The notes beneath the pieces are model-generated. The model did not search any database. It saw only the letters and a program-made list of their open reading frames with translations, and was not told the DNA's origin. DNA of 64,000 nucleotides, taken from Sphingomonas sp. PP-CE-1G-424. GTDB lineage: Bacteria > Pseudomonadota > Alphaproteobacteria > Sphingomonadales > Sphingomonadaceae. The first letter of the stretch is position 1, and each line of letters opens with the position of its first letter. The stretch covers positions 496,001 through 560,000 of the forward strand of contig NZ_SLXW01000002.1 in NCBI RefSeq assembly GCF_004341085.1. The letters run 5' to 3'. Of the stretch, positions 34,567-51,976 are shown in pieces. The position numbers and the translations under genes were made by a program.

Positions 34567-34596
34567 GCCGGTTCGGGCAGCAGTTCGCACTCTCTA

Positions 34597-34647
34597 TTGC
34601 TCTCCCGCGGGAGCCCAGGTTGGACCCCCGCCCTCGCGGGGGAACAT
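34597..34647. repeat. Palindromic intergenic repeat, family E, copy 4 (short)
   Basis: TGCTCTCCCGCGGGAGCCCA pairs with GGACCCCCGCCCTCGCGGGG followed by GAACA. The central loop is almost absent and one arm has lost several bases relative to 16049-16103. It lies between the convergent pncA and GH130 genes. Confidence 0.72.
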
Positions 34648-34666
34648 GCTTTCACGCTGCCGGCGT

Positions 34667-35962
34667 TCATGCCATCGCCGCGAGCAACCGCCCGACATCC
34701 ACCGTCGCGAACGAGGCGAAATTGTCGGCCACGCCGAACGGCAGCAGCAACGTGCGGCCATGTACGATCCCGCCACAGCTATAGACGACGTTGGGCACAT
34801 ACCCGTCGCGCTCCTTGGGGCTCGGCACGATCAGCGGGTCGGTCATCCGCGCGAGCAGCTTGGTCGGGTCGGCCTTGTCGAGCAGGCACGCGCCGACGCA
34901 GTAATTGCGGACGCTGCCGACCCCGTGGGTCAGCACCAGCCAGCCCTCGTCGATCTCGATCGGCGAGCCGCAATTGCCCATCTGGATGAACTCCCACGGC
35001 CATTTCGGCTCGACGATCCTAATGCCCCCGTCCCAGGTCAGCAGGTCGTCCGAGGTCAGGTACCAGATATTCTCGTTGTCCTGTCGCCCGAGCATCGCAT
35101 AGCGCCCGTGGATCTTCCGCGGGAACAGCGCCATACCCTTGGTGCCCGCGACCGCGCCGCGCATCGGCTGCATCTCGAACGTCTTGAAATCCTCGCCGCG
35201 CAGCAGTTCGCAGCGTGTCTCGGAGCCGCTGAACGCGGTATAGGTGCCGAGATACTGGACCTCGCCGGCATCCTCGAACCGGACGAGCCGCAGATCCTCG
35301 ATCCCCTGGCGCTGGCTCGGCAGGATCGGGAAGATCACGGTTTCGGACAGCTCGCGACTATTGCCGCATTGCAGCCGGGTGGGGCCGCCATCGGTCGCGC
35401 CCTGATCCGACGGTTCGATCCGCGGCGGCACAGCTGTCCGGCTGGCGGGATCGACCGAGAAGCCGTCCTGCGGCGACCAACTCCCCGTGCGGAACGTCAC
35501 CGACGAGACATGACCCTCGCCGATCCCGCGCAGCGACAGGATGAAGCGGAGACCATCGTCGGGCGCGCCGGTCTGATCCGGGTGCAGCACCATGCTCGGG
35601 TTGAACAGCGCAGCGGCCTCGAACGAATATTCCTCGCTGAGATACGCGCCGATCAGCACCTGCTGGTCGCGCGTGATGGTGCGGGCGTCCGGCGTCCTCG
35701 CCATGACTTCGCCGAAGCGGTGGAGCAGCAGGTCGTCAACGTCGCGGTGGCGCTCGTCGAGCGACGCCGTGACGCGTTCGCGTTCGGCATGCAGCTCGTC
35801 GGGGGTCAGCGACAGCACGCGGTCGATCACGCGCTCGACGCGAGGATGACCCTCGACTTTGAACGGACCCGGATAGTCGACGTTGAACGGGCGGATCACG
35901 GTCCGCGACGGATCGGGGCGCAGCTGGATGTTCGAGAAGGTGACGAGGTCCGTTACGGCCAT
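34667..35962 (-). CDS. GH130-family beta-mannoside phosphorylase/hydrolase
   Basis: This 431-residue protein is a five-bladed beta-propeller of glycoside hydrolase family 130. Indicative segments are LFNPSMVLHPDQTG, EDLRLVRFEDAGEVQYLGTY (containing the conserved acidic E-D-x-R motif), GTKGMALFPRKIHGRYAMLG with GRQDNENIW, MGNCGSPIEIDEGWLVLTHG and VPNVVYSCGG. Family members cleave beta-mannosides by phosphorolysis; which linkage this one acts on cannot be read. The N-terminal ~100 helical residues with DERHRDVDDLLLHRFGEVM are typical of longer members. It stands alone, without other sugar genes nearby. GGGAG precedes ATG 35962. Confidence 0.88.
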   Translation of the reverse strand: MAVTDLVTFSNIQLRPDPSRTVIRPFNVDYPGPFKVEGHPRVERVIDRVLSLTPDELHAERERVTASLDERHRDVDDLLLHRFGEVMARTPDARTITRDQQVLIGAYLSEEYSFEAAALFNPSMVLHPDQTGAPDDGLRFILSLRGIGEGHVSSVTFRTGSWSPQDGFSVDPASRTAVPPRIEPSDQGATDGGPTRLQCGNSRELSETVIFPILPSQRQGIEDLRLVRFEDAGEVQYLGTYTAFSGSETRCELLRGEDFKTFEMQPMRGAVAGTKGMALFPRKIHGRYAMLGRQDNENIWYLTSDDLLTWDGGIRIVEPKWPWEFIQMGNCGSPIEIDEGWLVLTHGVGSVRNYCVGACLLDKADPTKLLARMTDPLIVPSPKERDGYVPNVVYSCGGIVHGRTLLLPFGVADNFASFATVDVGRLLAAMA

Positions 35963-36090
35963 GATCGGCTCCCTTGTGCGCCGACCGGCGCGGTGCGGTA
36001 TCGACTGCAAACGCCGGAGCACCCGGATCGCCGCATGACAAACCCTTCACCGCACAGACAACAGACATACGCGGGAAAACATGGCGCGTC

Positions 36091-36300
36091 ATGACCGACG
36101 TTCGATCTTGGGGTGGAGGCGGCATGCGCGGACTATCGACACACGCCAGCGACTGCGCGCTGGGGTTGCACGCACCGCGGTCACGCCACCGCGACCGTGA
36201 GGACCAGCCGGTCCAGCGTTCCGCCTGTCGACGCTGTGGCGCAGCGATCGTCAAATCCGCGGTCAGCCGCCGCTGGATCGTCTCGGGCGTGCTCGGCTGA
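36091..36300 (+). CDS. Small zinc-ribbon-like hypothetical protein (69 residues)
   Basis: MTDVRSWGGGGMRGLSTHAS begins a short protein whose C-terminal part, SACRRCGAAIVKSAVSRRWI followed by VSGVLG, has a CxxC knuckle and looks like a genuine conserved motif rather than random sequence. An upstream Cys and two His (THASDCALGLHAPRSRH) could complete a zinc site. No clear ribosome site is seen, so the call is tentative. It occupies the otherwise empty 390-base interval between the GH130 gene and the EF-hand gene. Confidence 0.45.
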   Translation: MTDVRSWGGGGMRGLSTHASDCALGLHAPRSRHRDREDQPVQRSACRRCGAAIVKSAVSRRWIVSGVLG

Positions 36301-36352
36301 CCCGGTCGCGATATTGGTAAAAGGGGCGTCCGATCCGCCGCCGTCGCCACGA

Positions 36353-37141
<789 letters not shown>

Positions 37142-37230
37142 GACGCCTCCTCGATACCGTGACGGCCAACTGGCACGCGAAACGTTGCCCCGATATGTCG
37201 GGCCGCGCCGGTACCGACGTATCGCTCAGG

Positions 37231-38592
37231 TCATACGGGCAACGTCACCCGCACCAGCAGGCCACCGTCGGCGCGGTTTTTGATCGTCGCCTCGCCGCCA
37301 TGTCCGCGGGCGACCGCGCGCACGCTGGCGAGGCCCAGCCCGCTGCCGCCGGTATCGCGGTTGCGCGAGTGTTCGGCGCGAAAGAACGGCTCGAACGCGC
37401 GCGCCAGGTCGGCGGGTGCCATGCCGCTACCGGAGTCGAACACTTCGAGCACGGCCATCCCGCCGGCGCGGTGGAGCAGGACTTCGGCATGCCCGGCATA
37501 ATTGACGGCATTGCCCACCAGATTCGCGAGCAGCGCCTTCAGCGACGGCGTGTCGCCTTCGATGATCAGTGGCGATCCGGGGTGCAGCACCACCTGATCG
37601 CCGCGATCCGCAAAATCGTCGGTCACGCTTTCGGCGAGCGATCTAAGGTCAAGCTTCTGGCGGCGGACATGGCGGGTCATGTCGCGGACGAATGCCATCG
37701 CCGAGCCGATCCGCTGGCTCATCTCCTGGATATCGCCTTCGCTTGCGATCCGAATATCTTCCGGCGCCTTTTCGAGCCGCAGCGACAGCCGCATCAGCGG
37801 CGTCCGCAGATCGTGCGCGACCGCTGCGATCAGCGTGGTACGATCCTCGACGTACCGGTTGAGCCGTTCCTGCATCAGGTTGAACGCGCTGGCGGCTTCG
37901 GCGATCTCGGGCGGACCGGTGACGGGCAGGGGGGCGGCCCGCGGATCGCGGCCGAGCCGTTCGGCGGCGGCGGCAAACCGCCCGATCGGAGTCGCGACGC
38001 GGCGGGCCAACAGCAGGGCGATCGGCGCGACGACCGCCATCGCCGCCAGGAACCACAGGACGATGCGCGCGCGCCAGGGCCCGATCGTGCCGTTGGTTGG
38101 CCGGATCACGAGCCACCGCCCGTCCGGCCGCTCTATCGACACAACGAACGGTCCGAACAAGGCGTTCTCGAAGAGGTGATGACGGGATCTGACCATGCCC
38201 ATCGGCACCGGGGGGCGAAGCGCTCCCGCCAGCATCGGCATCGCGGAGGGTTCGGTCTCGACGGTCACGCGCTCTGCCGGCAGCGCAAGGTCGTTGGCGA
38301 TCAGTTTGGCGAGGCGTGCATCGCGCGAACTGTCGGACGGTCGAGGGGGGCCGCCCGTGATTCTCATGGTGAGCAATTTTGCCGGGTCGCTGCCTGAGCG
38401 GACCACGCCGGCAACGCGCGCCGTCGTGTAGATCACGGGCATCGGCGGCGGCATCAACAGCACGATCGCGAAGTTCAGGATCTGGACCAGCAGCACCGTC
38501 GTCAGCAGCAACGCGAGGATCCGGACGAACAGCGTCCACGGACGCAGCCTGCCGAGTTTCGACGGCGTGTACATCGTGGCAGGTTGCGTCAC
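37231..38592 (-). CDS. Two-component sensor histidine kinase
   Basis: This 453-residue membrane kinase has transmembrane helices at about 23-47 and 175-197 flanking a periplasmic domain of about 125 residues. A HAMP linker (RRVATPIGRFAAAAERLGRD) follows, then HisKA with phospho-His260 in AAVAHDLRTPLMRLSL. The ATPase has N box NLVGNAVNYAGHAEV, G1 DSGSGMAPADL and G2 GGSGLGLASVRAVARGHGG. It starts at GTG 38592, overlapping the response-regulator stop by four bases; ATG 38574 is an alternative. The signal sensed is unknown. The type resembles EnvZ-like kinases. Confidence 0.95.
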   Translation of the reverse strand: MTQPATMYTPSKLGRLRPWTLFVRILALLLTTVLLVQILNFAIVLLMPPPMPVIYTTARVAGVVRSGSDPAKLLTMRITGGPPRPSDSSRDARLAKLIANDLALPAERVTVETEPSAMPMLAGALRPPVPMGMVRSRHHLFENALFGPFVVSIERPDGRWLVIRPTNGTIGPWRARIVLWFLAAMAVVAPIALLLARRVATPIGRFAAAAERLGRDPRAAPLPVTGPPEIAEAASAFNLMQERLNRYVEDRTTLIAAVAHDLRTPLMRLSLRLEKAPEDIRIASEGDIQEMSQRIGSAMAFVRDMTRHVRRQKLDLRSLAESVTDDFADRGDQVVLHPGSPLIIEGDTPSLKALLANLVGNAVNYAGHAEVLLHRAGGMAVLEVFDSGSGMAPADLARAFEPFFRAEHSRNRDTGGSGLGLASVRAVARGHGGEATIKNRADGGLLVRVTLPV

Positions 38593-39311
38593 TGTCGGGC
38601 CACGCGCGGTACGAAGAAATAGCCCTCGTTGCGGATCGTGCGGATGATCTCGTCGCCGCGCGAGCGAAGCTTGCGGCGCAACCGGCTGACCTGCACGTCG
38701 ATCGCGCGATCGAACGCGTCGGTGTCGGGTCCGCGCGCCGCCTCCAGCAGCGCATCGCGCGCCAGCACGCGTCTCGGCCGCTCGACGAACGCGCGCAGAA
38801 CCGCGAACTCGCCGTCGGTCAGGTCGATCAGTGTGCCGTCCGGATCGAACAGCTCGTGCGCCGCGAAATCGACACGCCAGCCGAGGAATGCGAACGACCG
38901 GCTTTCACCGGCATCCTGGATTTCGCGCGCGCGCAGTGCGGCACGGACGGTCGCCAGGATCTCCCTCGGGCTGCACGGCTTGGACAGATAGTGGCTCGCG
39001 CCGATTTCGAGGCCGAGGATCCGATCGGGTTCATCGCCCAGCGCGCTGAGCATCACGATCGGCGGTGCGCCGACCCGCGCGAGCCGGCGGCAGACGGACA
39101 CGCCATCTTCGCCGGGCATCATCACGTCGAGCAGGATCAGCGATACCGGGCACCGCGCCAGGACGGCGTCCATCTCCTGCGCATTGGTGGCCGTCTCGAC
39201 CTGAAACCCATGCATGCCGAGGCTCTGCGCCAACAGCGTCCGGATCATGTGGTCGTCGTCGACCACCAGCAGCACGGGCTTGGCCGACTCTTGAACAGGC
39301 GTTGAATTCAT
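38589..39311 (-). CDS. OmpR-family response regulator
   Basis: This 240-residue regulator has a receiver domain (phospho-acceptor Asp62 in LILLDVMMPGEDG, acidic cluster VDDDH, Lys in YLSKPCSPRE). A C-terminal winged helix follows, with LTDGEFAVLRAFVERPRRVL, AFDRAIDVQVSRLRRKL and IRTIRNEGYFFVPRV. It is translated in a coupled unit with the histidine kinase (overlap at 38589-38592). Targets are unknown. Confidence 0.96.
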   Translation of the reverse strand: MNSTPVQESAKPVLLVVDDDHMIRTLLAQSLGMHGFQVETATNAQEMDAVLARCPVSLILLDVMMPGEDGVSVCRRLARVGAPPIVMLSALGDEPDRILGLEIGASHYLSKPCSPREILATVRAALRAREIQDAGESRSFAFLGWRVDFAAHELFDPDGTLIDLTDGEFAVLRAFVERPRRVLARDALLEAARGPDTDAFDRAIDVQVSRLRRKLRSRGDEIIRTIRNEGYFFVPRVARQ

Positions 39312-39499
39312 CGGTCTTTCTTAGGTCGGCGATGTGTTCGCGATGTTTCTGCGCCGATCATCATCGGGATATCAGGCCATATAGTCGGCGAATAGCAGGG
39401 AACGGTCTTCGTGATCTCAGTACAACGGGCCGGCGTCCCACCAGAATAGCGATTGTGTTACATACTATCGTCAGCGTGCTGTAAGGTCGGGTCGGCACG

Positions 39500-39943
39500 A
39501 TGTGCGGCATGACGCCGTCGAGTCTTCCTGCGCTTGCCATCGGGGTCGTGCGGATCGTCGCAACCGCCGCGGTCTGCGCGCTGCTCGCATTTGCCGGTAC
39601 GGCGGCGGACGATCCGTGGCGGCCTTACCGCATCGAGATCGGCAGGCAGTGCCCGGCGAAGCATCTGGAATGGCTGTCCCCCGCCGATCTCCGTGACGTG
39701 CTCGAGACGTACGAGGCCAGTGCCGCGCCCCGCACACACGCCGCGATGTCGGTTGCCGAAGCCGGCCGATGCGCCACCACGATGGCCGGGGCGACCTGCG
39801 GCAATTTGGCCGAGATCGACGCCGTGCGCAGCGCGAGAGAGTTGCCCGCGTTCGCTAAGTCGGTGTGCGCCGCCTTCTTCAAGTGTCACGGCCAGTCCGA
39901 CTGCATCGCCGCCGAACCCCCACGTACCGCGCGCAAACACTAA
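39500..39943 (+). CDS. Hypothetical exported Cys-rich protein
   Basis: This 147-residue protein has an N-terminal hydrophobic segment, IVATAAVCALLAFAGTAA, that looks like a signal peptide or anchor. The remaining ~110 residues contain six cysteines, mostly paired in spacing (RCATTMAGATC, SVCAAFFKCHGQSDC), suggesting disulfides in the periplasm. PYRIEIGRQCPAKHLEWLSP and the C-terminal FFKCHGQSDC are distinctive, but I recognise no family. ATG 39509 is an alternative start. No clear Shine-Dalgarno is visible. It is convergent with rpoC, with the rpoC terminator at its 3' end. Confidence 0.65.
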   Translation: MCGMTPSSLPALAIGVVRIVATAAVCALLAFAGTAADDPWRPYRIEIGRQCPAKHLEWLSPADLRDVLETYEASAAPRTHAAMSVAEAGRCATTMAGATCGNLAEIDAVRSARELPAFAKSVCAAFFKCHGQSDCIAAEPPRTARKH

Positions 39944-39977
39944 AAAGCCGCCGCCCGGTATCCCGGACGACGGCCTC
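39942..39977 (-). terminator. Rho-independent terminator of rpoBC
   Basis: On the minus strand GAGGCCGTCGTCCGGGATAC followed by CGGGCGGCGGC and TTTTTAG forms a GC-rich stem (GCCGTCGTCCGGG / CCGGGCGGCGGC with one bulge and a G-T pair) and a U tract, about 40 bases after the rpoC stop. It touches the end of the convergent Cys-rich gene. Confidence 0.85.
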
Positions 39978-40015
39978 TTATTTCAGTCAGCGCGGAAGGC
40001 GTCTGACGAAACCGA

Positions 40016-44302
<4,287 letters not shown>

Positions 44303-44317
44303 TTTATTCTCCATTCC

Positions 44318-44458
44318 CCTTCCGCATGGCGGGAGGGGCTAGGGGAGGGGATGTCGTAGCCTCTCGGGGTGGCGCCTGCGGGGACAGGCCCTCCCCCGAC
44401 CCCTCCTGCTAGGGCCCCGTCAAAGTATTACTTTGATGGGAACCCGTCGCGGGAGGGG
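44318..44458. repeat. Palindromic repeat, family C, copy 3, between rpoB and rpoC, with a nested hairpin
   Basis: CCCCTTCCGCATGGCGGGAG followed by GGGCTAGGGGAGGG pairs with CCCTCCCCCGACCCCTCCTG; the terminal arm is completed by GTCGCGGGAGGGGAGG. The last small hairpin is split by about 35 extra bases, CCCCGTCAAAGTATTACTTT followed by GATGGGAACC. These form their own hairpin TCAAAGT-att-ACTTTGA. This looks like one repeat inserted in another. Confidence 0.83.
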
Positions 44459-44470
44459 AGGAGTTGAGGC

Positions 44471-48625
<4,155 letters not shown>

Positions 48626-49002
48626 AGGTTTTGTTTCGCCCTATAAAAACTGACGGATCAGTCGTAATTTCGTGCTTGGGAACCCCCAAGCGGGACGCAC
48701 GTTCACGCAAAAAGGCCGCGCGCATCAGGTGCGGCGGCTCTCAGCGTATGAAACCTCGGTATCCAATACGATCGACACGCTGCGCGACGGCATGTCATTT
48801 CCCGGATGCTGTGGTGAGATGCGGATATAGGCGCGCCGCGGCGTCATGTCAAAGGGTGGTCGCGACACGGTCGTTTCGACACGGCCGCACTGCCGGAAAT
48901 ACTATAGCTATGGTCAAACGCCTGACGCTATTGCATCTTTGGTAATATTTGACGCGTATATTCAGTGTTACCGTTTGGCATTCGCAGGGGAGTAGCGACG
49001 TC
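48626..49002. other. Divergent intergenic region between rpoB and a hemerythrin-like gene
   Basis: This stretch of about 375 bases, lower in GC than its neighbours in places, has no convincing reading frame or RNA. It must contain the rpoBC promoter on the minus strand and the promoter of the 49003 gene on the plus strand. The segment before the latter (TTTGGTAATATTTGACGCGT) is AT-rich and could hold promoter elements, but no consensus is clear. Confidence 0.5.
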
Positions 49003-49485
49003 ATGAACGCGAAGATCGCAGAGCGAGAAGTATCCGATCAGGACCGTGCGAATTGGATTCGGTTGATCGAAGATCACGAGAATATTGCCCGGCAGTGTTC
49101 GGAACTCGTTAATTTATCACGAGAATCTAATACGCAAAGCGCAATCGCGTCGCGCAAGCTGATCGAGCTGGCAGTGACCGTCGCCGATCATCTCGGCGTC
49201 GAGGACGAGGTCATCGATCGGACCGTCGTGGCGATGGAAGCGCGCTGCTCGGCCGATACGATCGCGATGATGGAGGAGGACCTCGACATCCTCCGCTCGG
49301 ACTGGAAGGCGTTTATCGGCCACTGGCTGCCGACGATTTCCCCCGACGACTGGGCTGCGTTCGGCGTGCAGGCCGAGTCGATGCTCGACCGGCTGTCGCT
49401 CCAGGTGAAGCTGGAGACCGAATTGCTGTACGATCACGCGTTACAGGACGGTGTCGTGCGTACGGGCGGACTGGTGCTGCACTGA
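49003..49485 (+). CDS. Hemerythrin-like HHE-domain protein (tentative)
   Basis: This 160-residue all-helical protein has regularly placed His/Glu pairs fitting a four-helix bundle: RLIEDHENIARQCSELVNL, VADHLGVEDEVIDRTVVAM (HxxxE), KAFIGHWLPTI and LETELLYDHALQDG. The pattern is that of HHE cation-binding proteins, which bind a di-iron centre, but ligand spacing is not a perfect match. The start ATG 49003 has GGGGAG upstream; the frame is open to 48949 without homology. It is divergent from rpoB. Confidence 0.65.
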   Translation: MNAKIAEREVSDQDRANWIRLIEDHENIARQCSELVNLSRESNTQSAIASRKLIELAVTVADHLGVEDEVIDRTVVAMEARCSADTIAMMEEDLDILRSDWKAFIGHWLPTISPDDWAAFGVQAESMLDRLSLQVKLETELLYDHALQDGVVRTGGLVLH

Positions 49486-49543
49486 TTGGGTAGAGTGGGG
49501 CATCCAATGGGCGCGTCACTCACAGGTGCCCCTCCAAAAAAAC

Positions 49544-49651
49544 TACCACCCCGGCGAAGGCCGGGGCCCAGTTGGAAAGGTGGCAGTAACGAAGCGCTGC
49601 CCGTCGTCAGCAACGTTCCCCAACTGGGCCCCGGCCTCCGCCGGGGTGGTA
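49544..49651. repeat. Palindromic intergenic repeat, family A, copy 3
   Basis: TACCACCCCGGCGAAGGCCG and GGCCTCCGCCGGGGTGGTA are the outer arms; GGGGCCCAGTTGG and CCAACTGGGCCCC pair inside. The middle (GCAGTAACGAAGCGCTGCCC) differs from the other copies. It lies between the hemerythrin-like gene and the convergent M15 peptidase. Confidence 0.88.
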
Positions 49652-49694
49652 CTGCTCTCAGAGGCACATAGCCCCGATCAAACCAGTCTTTGTT

Positions 49695-50441
49695 CTACCG
49701 CCGCTTCTTCTTCGACGGCACCACCACGACCGGAGCCACCGGCACCGGCGGTTGCGCCGACACCTTCACCACCAGCGGCAGCACCGCGGGATCCGCCGGA
49801 TACAACCGCCGGGCCCGCGCGAACACGAACCGCGCCTTCGCCGCCCCGGGCGCACTGCCGCTCGTGCCAACCCAGCGCCAGTGCCAGGGCTCCCATTTCA
49901 CGTTCTGCTTGTTGCTACCGGGAAAGCTCTGCTCGAACCCGAACCGCGGCGCGTTCAGCCGCAGCCAGCGCGCGGCGGGCGTCGCGGCCATGCACGCCTC
50001 CGCATCGGGACACCCGTTCGCGGGCCGGACCGCGAAGTCGAGCGCATAGCCGGTCGAATGCTCGCTATACCCAGGCGGCGCGACCGAGATCGCCCGATCG
50101 GCCGCGGTGCTGATTTCGCCGCGGCAGAACACGCTGCGCTGGCGCGCGATCGACCGTTGACACGAGAGCGCGCGGAGCTGGCCCATCACGGAAGGATCGC
50201 CCTGCGCGGCTGCGAACAGCCGCAACAGATCGGGCAGGATATCCGCGCGTACGACGCACGGATTGCCCACCGAATATTCGGACGGCAGCGTGACCAGTTC
50301 GGTTTCGGCGGCGTCACCATACGGCAGATGCCCGAACGCGCGACCATCGGGCGCGATCGCCGCGCTCTGGCCTTCGCACAATTGGGCCTCCGCGACGGTC
50401 GGGGCGAAGAGGAGCGCGAGGGCGAGCGTGCGGTGCAACAT
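49695..50441 (-). CDS. M15-family D-alanyl-D-alanine carboxypeptidase-like protein
   Basis: This 248-residue exported zinc peptidase has a signal peptide (MLHRTLALALLFAPTVAEAQ) and the VanY/D-Ala-D-Ala carboxypeptidase domain. The zinc ligands are in SEHSTGYALDF (SxHxxGxAxD) and the terminal His in WEPWHWRW. The C-terminal tail PVPVAPVVVVPSKKKRR is basic. It is predicted to trim peptidoglycan peptides in the periplasm. ATG 50441 is chosen at the signal peptide; it is divergent from the RluA gene with only 48 bases between starts. Confidence 0.87.
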   Translation of the reverse strand: MLHRTLALALLFAPTVAEAQLCEGQSAAIAPDGRAFGHLPYGDAAETELVTLPSEYSVGNPCVVRADILPDLLRLFAAAQGDPSVMGQLRALSCQRSIARQRSVFCRGEISTAADRAISVAPPGYSEHSTGYALDFAVRPANGCPDAEACMAATPAARWLRLNAPRFGFEQSFPGSNKQNVKWEPWHWRWVGTSGSAPGAAKARFVFARARRLYPADPAVLPLVVKVSAQPPVPVAPVVVVPSKKKRR

Positions 50442-50489
50442 CGACGCGGGCTCTGGCACGCAGACGCTAATGATGGCAAGGGCGGCGCC

Positions 50490-51203
50490 ATGCATGGTGA
50501 ACGCGTACTCTTCCTCGACGGCGAGGCCCTGGTGATCGACAAGCCCGCAGGGCTGCCGGTCGATCCGCCCCGCGATGGCTCGCTGAGCCTCGAAAATCAT
50601 CTCGAAAGCCTGAAGTTCGGCTTCCAGCGCTGGCCGAAGGCGGTGCACCGGCTCGACCGCGACACGAGTGGCTGCCTGCTTTTGTCGCGCAATCCGAAGG
50701 CGCATGCCCGGTTGCAGCAGGCGTTCGAGCAGGGCCTCGTCTCGAAACGCTACGTCGCCCTCCTCGACGGTGAGGTTGACGGTGAATCGGGCCTAATCGA
50801 AATGCCCCTCGGCAAGGTCAGCACCGCCGAAACCGGCTGGCGGATGGTGGAGGACCCTAACGGCAAGAAGTCGCGCACCAAGTGGCGCGTGCTCGAGATC
50901 AGGGACGGACGCTCGCTGGTCGAGTTCCTCCCCGAGACGGGCCGCACGCATCAGATCCGCGTCCACGCCGCGAGTGGCCTCGGCGCGCCGGTTGTCGGCG
51001 ATGGCGTCTACGGCAAGGCGGACGGCCTCGGCATGATGCTCCACGCGCAACGCCTGATAGTCCCGCGCCCGGGCAAGCCCGACGTGCTCGCCGAAGCGCC
51101 GTTGCCCGAGCGCTTCGCCAAGGCCGGGTTCGCCGACGAGGCTGCTCCGGTTGCCGTCGCTCCGGTTGCTGAAGTTACGACGCCCGACTCCACCGACGAC
51201 TGA
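50490..51203 (+). CDS. RluA-family 23S rRNA/tRNA pseudouridine synthase
   Basis: This 237-residue enzyme isomerises uridine in structural RNA. The catalytic Asp is in VHRLDRDTSGCLLLSRNPKA; LVIDKPAGLPVDPPR and FLPETGRTHQIRVHAA are the other family motifs. There is no S4 domain, so it resembles the short RluA/TruC-like group; the exact target is not readable. An Ala/Val-rich tail follows the core. It begins at ATG 50490; the frame is open far upstream as the antisense of the M15 gene. arfB follows after 21 bases. Confidence 0.93.
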   Translation: MHGERVLFLDGEALVIDKPAGLPVDPPRDGSLSLENHLESLKFGFQRWPKAVHRLDRDTSGCLLLSRNPKAHARLQQAFEQGLVSKRYVALLDGEVDGESGLIEMPLGKVSTAETGWRMVEDPNGKKSRTKWRVLEIRDGRSLVEFLPETGRTHQIRVHAASGLGAPVVGDGVYGKADGLGMMLHAQRLIVPRPGKPDVLAEAPLPERFAKAGFADEAAPVAVAPVAEVTTPDSTDD

Positions 51204-51224
51204 GCGGGCTGAGGGCAGGGGCTG

Positions 51225-51650
51225 ATGGTCGCGATCCCGATCACCCGATCGATCTCGATCGACGATAGTGAACTGATCGAGAGCACCGCGCGCTCGGGCG
51301 GTCCCGGCGGTCAGCACGTCAACACCACCGACAGCGCGGTGATCCTGCGGTTCGACGTCGGCCTCTCGCCCGGCCTTCCGCTGGCAGTTAAGAACCGTAT
51401 CGCCGTGCTGGCCGGATCGCGCCTGACGCGCGACGGCGTGCTGGTGTTGCGTAGCGAGGGCTCGCGCTCGCAACTGCTCAACCGCCAGGAAGTCCGTGAG
51501 CGTCTCGTCGCGCTGATCAAGGAGGCGACGATCGTCCCGAAAGCACGCCGCGCGACCAAGCCGTCCAAGGCGGCAAAGGCTCGGCGGGTCGATACGAAGA
51601 AGGTGCGGAGCGGCGTGAAGGCGGGCCGGGGCAAGGTGCGCGACGATTGA
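51225..51650 (+). CDS. arfB: Alternative ribosome-rescue peptidyl-tRNA hydrolase ArfB
   Basis: This 141-residue protein releases peptides from ribosomes stalled on mRNAs without stop codons. The GGQ catalytic motif is in ARSGGPGGQHVNTTDSAV. The C-terminal basic tail (PKARRATKPSKAAKARRVDT followed by KKVRSGVKAGRGK) is the part that enters the empty mRNA channel. It is probably co-transcribed with the pseudouridine synthase. Confidence 0.95.
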   Translation: MVAIPITRSISIDDSELIESTARSGGPGGQHVNTTDSAVILRFDVGLSPGLPLAVKNRIAVLAGSRLTRDGVLVLRSEGSRSQLLNRQEVRERLVALIKEATIVPKARRATKPSKAAKARRVDTKKVRSGVKAGRGKVRDD

Positions 51651-51976
51651 GCAGGTGTGATCGGGTGGCTCAAGCACGCTCTCTTCCAGCGAACCCCGGG
51701 CGGGCCCGGCAAAAACCTGATCCCTAGAGCGCCTCCCTACCGTTCCCCCGCACAGGCTAGGGTCCAGTATTTCAAACGGTCGCGCTCGCGACCCTGGGCT
51801 CCCGCCTAAGTTTGGTTTTGCGAGGTTGCACGTCGTAAGCCCCCTCCGGCACCCCGGCGAAAGCTGGGGTATGCTTGAGGAATGGGCTTTCGAAGCCAAT
51901 ATGGCAGCCCTCAGTGTGCGCTAGGATGACGGATGGAACTTCCGGCCTATCGCCGCCGCCGATCAAGGAAGATCAC
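51651..51976. other. Gene-free stretch with decayed repeat fragments
   Basis: This stretch of about 325 bases has no supportable gene. It contains partial pieces that resemble the palindromic families: GACCCTGGGCTCCCGCCTAA like one arm of family E, and CACCCCGGCGAAAGCTGGGG like one arm of family A. No full inverted partner is present, so these look like remnants. Confidence 0.5.
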
